This document shows, in pieces, positions 38,515-44,530 of a stretch of 64,000 nt of DNA (its first letter is position 1; every line of letters begins with the position of its first letter). Below the pieces are notes generated by a model. That model saw only the letters and a program-made list of their open reading frames with translations. It had not been told where the DNA came from and searched no databases. A program made the position numbers and the translations under genes. The stretch comes from Candidatus Roizmanbacteria bacterium GW2011_GWC1_37_12. Lineage in GTDB: Bacteria > Patescibacteriota > Microgenomatia > UBA1406 > GWC2-37-13. The stretch is taken from positions 17,074-81,073 of the forward strand of contig LBST01000001.1 in NCBI GenBank assembly GCA_000991135.1, given 5' to 3'.

Positions 38515-39093
38515 ATGGAGCGAACTTTGATCATAATAAAGCCTGACGCCGTCAAGCGTGGCTTGATTGGTAAAGTCATTGAAACTTTTGAAAACGTCGG
38601 ACTCAAACTAATGGCCGCCAAGATGCTCCGACCAAGTTCCGACGTCATTAAAAATCATTACCCTGGAACACCTGTTTGGATAAAGGAAATGGGAGAAAAA
38701 ACCATTGCTTCTTTTAAACAAAGTGGAGGAAATGTCAAAGAAAAAATGGGCACAGACGACCCACAGAAACTAGGCCAGTTTGTTTATGACCGGCTAGTCA
38801 AATACTGGATGGAAGGACCAATTATCGTTATGATATGGAGTGGACCAGATGCCATTCAGATCGCCAGAAAACTAAGAGGTCATACTATCCCATTACTATC
38901 TCAAACTGGCACACTGCATTCTGACTATTCTTTTGATTCCTCTACTCTGTCTTCGAGTCTAGACCGCGTCGTCAAAACTTTTGTTCACGCGTCGGGCAGT
39001 AAAGAAGAAGCCGAGAGAGAGATCAAATACTGGTTCCCAAAAATGGAATTTAAAAATTATGAAAGAGAAGTTGATTCTTTGTATTTAGTATAA
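38515..39093 (+). CDS. ndk: Nucleoside-diphosphate kinase, first of two
   Basis: 192 residues; transfers gamma-phosphate among NTPs through a phosphohistidine. MERTLIIIKPDAVKRGLIG is the classical start, ANH-like helix region HYPGTPVWI follows, and the active-site His is in TFVHASGSKEEAEREI (about residue 158). It is about 50 residues longer than the bacterial norm, with extra sequence between the Kpn-loop region and the active site, as in CPR members. The upstream in-frame ATG at 38470 lies in AT-rich repeat-like sequence, so I use 38515. A second ndk follows. Confidence 0.9.
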   Translation: MERTLIIIKPDAVKRGLIGKVIETFENVGLKLMAAKMLRPSSDVIKNHYPGTPVWIKEMGEKTIASFKQSGGNVKEKMGTDDPQKLGQFVYDRLVKYWMEGPIIVMIWSGPDAIQIARKLRGHTIPLLSQTGTLHSDYSFDSSTLSSSLDRVVKTFVHASGSKEEAEREIKYWFPKMEFKNYEREVDSLYLV

Positions 39094-39094
39094 C

Positions 39095-39165
39095 AACGAT
39101 TCTGGATGCGGCCTCCGGCCTTACCAGAATGACGTCATTCTGGGGAGCGAAGCGACTCCAGAATC
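39095..39165. repeat. CATTCTGG/CCAGAATG element between the two ndk genes
   Basis: Carries CCAGAATGACGTCATTCTGG at 39124-39143, identical to 14017-14036, flanked by GATTCTGG (39099 on) and CCAGAATC (39158-39165). It is the intergenic counterpart of the in-gene copies. Confidence 0.85.
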
Positions 39166-39173
39166 TAATAAAT

Positions 39174-39764
39174 ATGAATAAACAAAAAGCATTACTCATA
39201 ATAAAGCCCGACGGCGTTCAGCGAGGAATTATTGGAAAAATTGTCAGCCGTTTTGAAACTGTTGGCCTAAAAATCATCGGACTAAAATTCGAGTGGGCAA
39301 CTAAAGAAAAAATCATTGCTCATTATCCGGAAACCGAGGCTTGGTTTGCTAAAGTCGGACAACGGACGTTGACAAATTACGAGAAGAAGGGACTGGACGC
39401 AAGAAGCGTGTTTAAAACAAACGATGCTGTTTCAATCGGAAAAACCGTTAAAGGTTGGCTAATCACCTATTTACAAGAGTCCCCTGTTTTTTTAGCAGTT
39501 GTTGAAGGCTACGACGCCATAGAAATTGTCCGTAAACTATCCGGCAATACCATCCCTGTCCTGGCTGCGCCTGGGACAATCAGAGGTGATTTTAGCCATG
39601 ACACGATTGACTTGGCTAATGAACAAAACAGACCCTTAAGAAATATCATTCATGCTTCAGACACGGTTGAAGACGGAGAAAAGGAAGTCAACCTTTGGTT
39701 TAAACCGGAAGAACTATTTTCCTACGAAACTGCCGGAGAGAAATTTATGTACTCCATGAAATAA
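39174..39764 (+). CDS. ndk: Nucleoside-diphosphate kinase, second of two
   Basis: 196 residues, MNKQKALLIIKPDGVQRGIIG, with the active-site His in IIHASDTVEDGEKEV (about residue 160). Clearly related to the preceding ndk (same extra length, same layout) but strongly diverged, so an old tandem duplication. A palindromic element sits between them and supplies none of the coding sequence if the start at 39174 is right. One copy may have a specialised substrate or partner. Confidence 0.9.
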   Translation: MNKQKALLIIKPDGVQRGIIGKIVSRFETVGLKIIGLKFEWATKEKIIAHYPETEAWFAKVGQRTLTNYEKKGLDARSVFKTNDAVSIGKTVKGWLITYLQESPVFLAVVEGYDAIEIVRKLSGNTIPVLAAPGTIRGDFSHDTIDLANEQNRPLRNIIHASDTVEDGEKEVNLWFKPEELFSYETAGEKFMYSMK

Positions 39765-39766
39765 AA

Positions 39767-39795
39767 TAGACTTTAATCTTATAGTGTGTTACAAT
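39767..39795 (+). promoter_or_regulatory. Promoter of the 39805 gene
   Basis: TAGACT (39767-39772), 17-base spacer, TACAAT (39790-39795), ten bases to the ATG. Confidence 0.5.
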
Positions 39796-39804
39796 TAAAA
39801 AATT

Positions 39805-40164
39805 ATGCGTAGGGAAAGTCATGCTTTGCGTAATATTATAGTTTCACTTGGCTTACTTGCTAGTCCATATCTTTGTCGTTGGGCTTCGCCTGAATTCTAT
39901 ACCTCCGTTATTGGATATGCAATTCCTATAGCATGTCTCACTATTGGTGTTATAAGTGTTGGCGTAGCTTTAGCGTTAAAAAACCGACCTAATCATTATA
40001 TTGATGGTCGGGCTGTTGATTCAATAGAAACTCACATAGATTTCACTGGAAAAATTACTAATATAAAAACGACTGAAAAAACTCCTTTTTGGAGAAGAAA
40101 TATAAATACCACCAGGTCTGTTTTAGTGATACACAATCAAGACGGATCAGAAGAAAGAAAATGA
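39805..40164 (+). CDS. Small membrane protein, unknown
   Basis: 119 residues with two hydrophobic segments (about 9-25 and 33-58) followed by a soluble, basic C-terminal half with beta-like pattern (IDFTGKITNIKTTEKTPFWR). No family recognised. Own promoter. Converges with the tiny-membrane-protein cassette 3. Confidence 0.6.
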   Translation: MRRESHALRNIIVSLGLLASPYLCRWASPEFYTSVIGYAIPIACLTIGVISVGVALALKNRPNHYIDGRAVDSIETHIDFTGKITNIKTTEKTPFWRRNINTTRSVLVIHNQDGSEERK

Positions 40165-40184
40165 TCTTTCTCTCAAATTTAACC

Positions 40185-40277
40185 TTATTTCTTCGAAAGA
40201 CCGCGGTAGACGTAGATAAAAGCGGCTAAAAAAGTAATTAGAGATATTATTGCTAAGACGTATGGATTTGGATTCAT
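40185..40277 (-). CDS. Tiny single-pass membrane peptide (cassette 3, third gene)
   Basis: 30 residues: MNPNPYVLAIISLITFLAA and then FIYVYRGLSKK. Its ATG overlaps the TGA of the previous tiny gene (ATGA), which supports real translation. Similar in size and ending to the third gene of cassette 2. Confidence 0.62.
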   Translation of the reverse strand: MNPNPYVLAIISLITFLAAFIYVYRGLSKK

Positions 40278-40372
40278 ATATTTTTTTTAACGATTAAATA
40301 ACCAACTACTAATAAAACGGCACTTGCGATACCTGCTACGCTAAAAACTATAACTAAATATTCAAATGTCAT
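40274..40372 (-). CDS. Tiny single-pass membrane peptide (cassette 3, second gene)
   Basis: 32 residues: MTFEYLVIVFSVAGIASAVL, then LVVGYLIVKKNI. Starts two bases after the stop of the 2-TM gene and overlaps the third gene by ATGA. Confidence 0.62.
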   Translation of the reverse strand: MTFEYLVIVFSVAGIASAVLLVVGYLIVKKNI

Positions 40373-40374
40373 AA

Positions 40375-40575
40375 TTATCTTTTAATTAATTTTACACCAA
40401 CTAACAAAAAAATGGAACTAAAGAAAATCCCCCAAATAATAGAATAAAAAATCTCGTTTATATTTCTTCTCTGATCTATAAAAACTCCAATCACTCCAGC
40501 TGTAAACCAAGCGACACCGATATTTGAAAAAAATTCCGCTACTAACTGTCTTTCAGTCTTAATAAAACTGCTCAT
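40375..40575 (-). CDS. Small two-pass membrane protein (cassette 3, first gene)
   Basis: 66 residues: MSSFIKTERQLVAEFFSNIG, then VAWFTAGVIGVFI, a polar loop with DQRRNINE, and a second helix IIWGIFFSSIFLLVGV ending in KLIKR. Best conserved member of the family also found at 16.9 and 25.1 kb. I place the start at 40575, because the in-frame extension upstream (to 40632) is the translated AAAGTT repeat and the promoter. Behind a TCTATAGA palindrome. Confidence 0.68.
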   Translation of the reverse strand: MSSFIKTERQLVAEFFSNIGVAWFTAGVIGVFIDQRRNINEIFYSIIWGIFFSSIFLLVGVKLIKR

Positions 40576-40579
40576 TATC

Positions 40580-40612
40580 TTTATGAACTTTATAACTTTA
40601 TAGACTTTATGA
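40580..40612. repeat. TTTATGAACTTTATAAC repeat in the leader of cassette 3
   Basis: Three units of TTTAT(G/A)AACTTTATA, the same family as at 10.2 and 18.0 kb, lying between promoter and start codon. Confidence 0.5.
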
Positions 40613-40645
40613 ACTCTTTTGTCTATAGACAATGACCTACCAAAT
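40597..40645 (-). promoter_or_regulatory. GTAGGTCATTGTCTATAGACAA box before cassette 3
   Basis: Minus strand GTAGGTCATTG, then the palindrome TTGTCTATAGACAA (40632-40619) whose right arm TAGACA acts as -35, 17-base spacer and TATAAA (40602-40597). Confidence 0.6.
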
Positions 40646-40677
40646 TGCTATTTTAGATCGATGGAGCAGCAAAATTT

Positions 40678-41280
40678 TCACGAAGTGCCATTCAGTTTGA
40701 ACACCCTTTTCATTAACTCTTTCACTTTTTTATGAAAATCGGCCGTGTCTTTGTTATTGGTCAACACGTAGTCACAATAGGCTAAACACTTCCCTACTTG
40801 TTGTCCTGATTTTTTTTGGCCGACGCCGAGATCACGTCTGTCGACTTTGACAAAATCATTCCATGTTTTTGGGTCCCATGGCTTGGCCCGTTGTAATAAT
40901 CTTTTGAATCTAATTTCCCTGCTCGCCTTAACGCCGATCAAAATAAAAGCCGGGTTTTTTTTCAAAAACTCTATCTCGCCTGGATTACGAATTCCTTCAA
41001 TGACATATCTTTGGATTTTAGATTTTAGATTTTTGATTTTAGAAATTGCTCGACGTGCCAAAACGTCGTCGCCGTATCTTTTTCGAAGCTCATCACCCAT
41101 GTCTTGAAGTGTTTTTCTGGTAAATTCTTTTGTGCCTTTTTTATTTAATTCGTCATGAAGAATTGAAGAAAGTGAAAAAGAAACAAAATTCAGTTTTTTT
41201 ATAAGATAATCTACCAAAACTCCTTTACCACAGGCAATCTGGCCAACGACGCCGAGAATTAACATAAAAGCAATTTTCAA
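40678..41280 (-). CDS. P-loop NMP-kinase/dephospho-CoA-kinase-like protein
   Basis: 200 residues. The P-loop GQIACGKG (about 13-20), FSLSSILHDELNKKG, RKTLQDMGDELRKRYGDDVL and VIEGIRNPGEIEFL resemble the AAA_18-type kinases annotated as dephospho-CoA kinase-like in archaea and CPR, and also the T4 dNMP kinase fold. A LID-like segment QRAKPWDPKTWNDFVKVDRR follows. Residues about 80-89 (IKNLKSKIQ) match a GATTTTAGATTTTAGA repeat. The first in-frame ATG may not be the start; MLILG five codons on is equally good. Confidence 0.75.
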   Translation of the reverse strand: MKIAFMLILGVVGQIACGKGVLVDYLIKKLNFVSFSLSSILHDELNKKGTKEFTRKTLQDMGDELRKRYGDDVLARRAISKIKNLKSKIQRYVIEGIRNPGEIEFLKKNPAFILIGVKASREIRFKRLLQRAKPWDPKTWNDFVKVDRRDLGVGQKKSGQQVGKCLAYCDYVLTNNKDTADFHKKVKELMKRVFKLNGTS

Positions 41281-41384
41281 TTATCAATTTACAATTTTCA
41301 ATAAATTTACAATGTTACAATTATCAATGTTTGAAAATTGATTCATTGAAAATTCAATGTAAATTGAAAAATGAAAATTGAAAA
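41281..41384. repeat. AATTGAAAATTTACA array
   Basis: Repeated TTTCAATTATCAATTTACAATTTTCA and complement fill the gap between the kinase and the prepilin peptidase gene. No gene seen. Confidence 0.55.
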
Positions 41385-42194
41385 TTAAAATCCATACATT
41401 CTCTTAATTATCTCCAATATCTTATCACCATAAAATAACATCGTCAATGTCCCTGTTACAAGAAAAGGCCCAAAAGGGATTTTGCTTTTGATTTTCTTTT
41501 TGTGCAAGATGAGCAACACTATTCCAAATACTGCGCCCGTGATAAATGCGATGTATAGAGCCAGGAAACCAGCTTTCCAACCGAGGAGAAGCCCCATAAT
41601 GGCAGATAGATAGACATCTCCTAAACCCATCGCTCGTTCGTGAGATATGTAATAGATGAGAAAAATTGGAAGGCCAACGATTAATGCCGCTATAACGTCA
41701 TTCTGGGGAACGCAGCGACTCCAGAATCCGCTTGATAAGATTCTGGACAAGCCAGAATGACAAAGAGGGTTTGAAACAAACTTATATAAAGCAGAAAAAG
41801 CAAAAAAAGCTAATAATACCCAATCAGAAATTAAATGATATTTTAGGTCGGAGAAAAATACCACTATCAAACAAGATAAAATTCCCATTATAAGGACAGA
41901 ACCTAGTAGGTTCTGTCCTTGAAAAAAAACAAAAACAAACGCTACCCCAGTTAATATTTCTACAAGCGGATACTGAAAAGACAGTTTTTTATGACAGCAC
42001 CGGCTTTTTCCCTTCAAAAAAAAGTAAGACAATATCGGAATCAAATCATACCAAGTAATTTTTTCCTTGCAAAAATCACAATGGGAGCGCCCGGTAATTG
42101 ATTCATCTTTAGGTAATCGATCGATCAAAACATTTAAGAAAGATCCTATTGAAGCCCCAAGAATAAAGATTATTAATTTTATGAAAATTTCCAT
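41385..42194 (-). CDS. pilD: Type IV prepilin peptidase (A24 family) with in-frame insertions
   Basis: 269 residues, multi-pass membrane aspartic peptidase that trims and methylates type IV pilins. GASIGSFLNVLIDRLP near the N-terminus, the zinc Cys pairs CDFC and CCHKK (about 40 and 65), the first catalytic Asp in FSDLKYHLISD and the second in GLGDVYLS. Residues about 143-166 (NPLCHSGLSRILSSGFWSRC and on) are a CATTCTGG element between the two catalytic parts; QGQNLLGSVL at about 90-100 comes from a GGACAG palindrome. It starts leaderless from TATACT eight bases upstream. Implies type IV pili or pseudopili elsewhere in the genome. Confidence 0.92.
   Translation of the reverse strand: MEIFIKLIIFILGASIGSFLNVLIDRLPKDESITGRSHCDFCKEKITWYDLIPILSYFFLKGKSRCCHKKLSFQYPLVEILTGVAFVFVFFQGQNLLGSVLIMGILSCLIVVFFSDLKYHLISDWVLLAFFAFSALYKFVSNPLCHSGLSRILSSGFWSRCVPQNDVIAALIVGLPIFLIYYISHERAMGLGDVYLSAIMGLLLGWKAGFLALYIAFITGAVFGIVLLILHKKKIKSKIPFGPFLVTGTLTMLFYGDKILEIIKRMYGF
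41696..41765. repeat. CATTCTGG/CCAGAATG element inside pilD
   Basis: GTCATTCTGG (41698 on) and CCAGAATGAC outside, CCAGAATC and GATTCTGG inside. In-frame. Confidence 0.85.
41896..41924. repeat. AAGGACAGAACC..GGTTCTGTCCTT palindrome inside pilD
   Basis: Arms of 12 bases around a short centre (TAGTA); relative of 2313-2333. In-frame. Confidence 0.65.
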
Positions 42195-42222
42195 TGTTTT
42201 AAGTATAACATTAAGCTATGAT
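42194..42222. promoter_or_regulatory. Divergent promoters of pilD and the SH3 gene
   Basis: Plus: TTGTTT (42194-42199), 17-base spacer, TATGAT (42217-42222), eight bases to ATG 42230. Minus: TATACT (42207-42202), eight bases to ATG 42194. This decides the 42230 start over an ATG at 42218 that lies in the -10 box. Confidence 0.55.
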
Positions 42223-42229
42223 ATTTTAT

Positions 42230-42757
42230 ATGTTTACCAAACAGATTATTGTCATAATAATTGCTTTTTTGACGGTTCTATTCAGTTATTCTTCTGCAAA
42301 AAAATTCCTTCTCAACCGCTTTGATCAGATTGAAAAAAAACAGGCGGAAATCCTACAAGAACTCAAAAAAAATAGACCAACTACCATATCCTCAACCGGT
42401 CAATCTCCTTCTTCAGATTTGATTCAGGAAGTAGGCAGACTAAAAGCCGAGGTAGCTAAATTAAAAGATCAGGTTGAGGAGCAAGATGATATTTTAGGTT
42501 TATCAGAAACTTCCCTAACTCCAATTCTGTCTTTATCTCCAACAAAATCAGTTAGCATTAATTTTGTTACCATCTCTGATCGAAAATGGCAGTCTGTTGA
42601 AGTCTATGAAACCAAAAGCAGTTCGTCAAAGATCATTGGTCAGGCAGTCTATGGCAAATACTATCCCTACACAGAAAAAGAGAATGGATACTATTTTATC
42701 AATCTCAATGACGATATAACCGGTTGGATTCACAGTCAGTTTGTCAAAGAATATTAA
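42230..42757 (+). CDS. Membrane-anchored coiled-coil protein with SH3-like domain
   Basis: 175 residues. A short N-terminal membrane helix (IIVIIIAFLTVLFSY), a coiled coil (about 25-90, with LIQEVGRLKAEVAKLKDQVE) and a C-terminal bacterial SH3 domain (VEVYETKSSSSKIIGQAVYG and GYYFINLNDDITGWIHSQFV). SH3b domains bind wall peptides or partners outside the cell. First gene of a run of SH3/phage-like genes. The same SH3 pattern (KIIGQ...W..) ends the next protein and the 856-residue protein. Confidence 0.78.
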   Translation: MFTKQIIVIIIAFLTVLFSYSSAKKFLLNRFDQIEKKQAEILQELKKNRPTTISSTGQSPSSDLIQEVGRLKAEVAKLKDQVEEQDDILGLSETSLTPILSLSPTKSVSINFVTISDRKWQSVEVYETKSSSSKIIGQAVYGKYYPYTEKENGYYFINLNDDITGWIHSQFVKEY

Positions 42758-42758
42758 A

Positions 42759-43298
42759 ATGACAAAAAAAATACTATTTTACTACTGCTTGCTTGTCTCT
42801 CTTTTTATTACAATTTCAGGAGTTATATCTAGCCAAAATCCTCAACAACTTCTCTTTCAACTGATATTTATTCCTATTGCAATATATTTTAGCTATACGG
42901 CTATTGAAACGTTTTTTAGCAAAAAAAAATCTCCTAAAAAGAAAGAAGAACACAATAAATCAGCTTTAATTTTAACGTTAGTTTTTTTTATAGTCTTGCT
43001 TGTAAATAGTATCCTTAAAATTAGTAAAAAAAGCACGACTGTTAATAATGTATCTAAAAAAATTGTGTTAACTATAAGCCCTAAACCAACCCCAGCATCA
43101 TTTGTTACTTTAAAAAATGATTTTATTAACGATAAAGTAAATGTCCGTGATTCTTCTTCAATAAAAGGAAAAATCATCGGTCAAATGGAAAACAAACCCT
43201 ATCTTTTTCTCAAAAAAAAGGACTCGTGGTATGAAATAATATTTAACGGAAAAACTCATGGATTTGTTAATGAAGAATTTGTTGAAATAAAAAAATGA
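42759..43298 (+). CDS. Membrane protein with SH3-like domain
   Basis: 179 residues. Two membrane helices (about 5-23 and 30-48), a basic loop (KKKSPKKKEEHNK), a third helix (ALILTLVFFIVLLVNSIL) and an external SH3 domain with DKVNVRDSSSIKGKIIGQME and GKTHGFVNEEFVEIK. Begins one base after the stop of the preceding gene and overlaps the next gene by four bases, so the three are one translation unit. The first 50 residues resemble those of the following Tat-signal protein (FITISGVISSQNPQQLLFQL), so the anchors are paralogous. Confidence 0.75.
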   Translation: MTKKILFYYCLLVSLFITISGVISSQNPQQLLFQLIFIPIAIYFSYTAIETFFSKKKSPKKKEEHNKSALILTLVFFIVLLVNSILKISKKSTTVNNVSKKIVLTISPKPTPASFVTLKNDFINDKVNVRDSSSIKGKIIGQMENKPYLFLKKKDSWYEIIFNGKTHGFVNEEFVEIKK

Positions 43299-43954
43299 AA
43301 AAATTTTTAATCTACTACAGTTTTATCATTGTTTCTATTATGACATTGATATCTTTTCTTAAAGTAGAAAATTCTGCTCAATTGATAAGCGCAGTGATTT
43401 TTTTTCCATTGTTTGCCTACTTCATGGAGCTTGTCACACCCAAAAGACAGAAAGCGATTGCCATTATTATACCTGTGAAAAACAGTACTAGAAAACAAGA
43501 ACTGGTTTTAAAAGATAAGAAAAATAAACCAAAAGTAGATAAAACCGAGTCAGGTGAGGTCATTGAAGAAGACGTTGATAATGACCGAAGAGTTTTCTTA
43601 AAAATAATCGCTTCAGCTGGTGCTGGTCTTTTTATGATGTCAGTATTCACTAAAAAAACCCACGCCGCCTTCTTCGGCAGCGTCCCAGGACCTGGAACAA
43701 TCGCTGTTAAGGATTCAACTGGAGCAGTTATTGATCCGGCAATAAAAACTCCAACTGATGGATATAAAATCAGCGAAATTGACGACGCCTCATCACCTGC
43801 CTATTATGGATTTGTTGACAAAACCGGCGCTTGGTTTGTCATGAAAGAAGATTCCTCGGGTGCTTACAGATATGTAAAAGGTAACAGCAACTTTTCTTCA
43901 AATTGGACCAACCGCGCATCTTTAACATACGGATACTTTGATGAAATATTTTAA
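43295..43954 (+). CDS. Membrane-anchored protein with internal Tat signal and phage-type domain
   Basis: 219 residues. Two N-terminal helices (about 4-22, 28-45) like those of the preceding protein, a charged linker (about 50-95), then DRRVFLKIIASAGAGLFMMS, a twin-arginine motif RRVFLK with a hydrophobic stretch and a THA|AFF-like cleavage site (about 97-127). The rest (YKISEIDDASSPAYYGFVDK, SSGAYRYVKG, TYGYFDEIF) resembles a short domain common in tailed-phage structural gene clusters. An internal Tat signal after two helices is unusual. TatA and TatC genes lie 10 kb downstream. Probable Tat substrate. Confidence 0.72.
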   Translation: MKKFLIYYSFIIVSIMTLISFLKVENSAQLISAVIFFPLFAYFMELVTPKRQKAIAIIIPVKNSTRKQELVLKDKKNKPKVDKTESGEVIEEDVDNDRRVFLKIIASAGAGLFMMSVFTKKTHAAFFGSVPGPGTIAVKDSTGAVIDPAIKTPTDGYKISEIDDASSPAYYGFVDKTGAWFVMKEDSSGAYRYVKGNSNFSSNWTNRASLTYGYFDEIF

Positions 43955-43962
43955 AAAGGGTA

Positions 43963-43968
43963 TATAAT
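43963..43968 (+). promoter_or_regulatory. -10 box of the 43978 gene
   Basis: TATAAT ends ten bases before the ATG. Confidence 0.5.
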
Positions 43969-43977
43969 TAATCTAAA

Positions 43978-44427
43978 ATGAAAAAAGAATATCTCGCCGC
44001 TATTATTTTAGGGCTTTTTCTTTTAGCTTATATCTTCGATACTATTGCTGGTCCGGTTTCTTTCGTTTTAAAATCTCCCTTTGAATTTTTACAAGGTGAT
44101 CTTTTATCCCGATATCCATTTACGACTGTATCAATCGTCATTAAAACTATAGCTCTTTTTTCCTCAATTCTTCTTGTCTTTTCTATGTTTGAAAAAAAAC
44201 AGCTGACCAAAGGATTAGTGATGTTTTTCATCGCCGCCATGTTTGAGCTCTACTCTATCCAACAGTTGGCAACAGGCTCCAATCTTATCCCGGTAGTCTG
44301 GACTATGACTTTGACTGCTACTGGTCTTTTACTTATTATTCCATCACTTATCTACATTGTGCTTGGTTTAGTTTTTTTGGTTATCGATAAAACAATAAAA
44401 CCAGTTAGTGATAACGATATCGAATAA
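43978..44427 (+). CDS. Four-pass membrane protein, unknown
   Basis: 149 residues with about four membrane helices (ILGLFLLAYIFDTIAG, VSIVIKTIALFSSILLVF, GLVMFFIAAMFELYSI, LLIIPSLIYIVLGLVFLV). No family recognised. It lies between the Tat-signal protein and the first large tail-like protein, so it may belong to the same structure as a membrane base. Confidence 0.65.
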   Translation: MKKEYLAAIILGLFLLAYIFDTIAGPVSFVLKSPFEFLQGDLLSRYPFTTVSIVIKTIALFSSILLVFSMFEKKQLTKGLVMFFIAAMFELYSIQQLATGSNLIPVVWTMTLTATGLLLIIPSLIYIVLGLVFLVIDKTIKPVSDNDIE

Positions 44428-44530
44428 TTACTTTTTTTAAATATTCTTTTCTTTACATCTGCTTTAAAAAAAATTTATTTTTCGTAAAATGAAGTTAGAT
44501 AAAAAGAAAAATTTTTAAAATAAAAAAACT

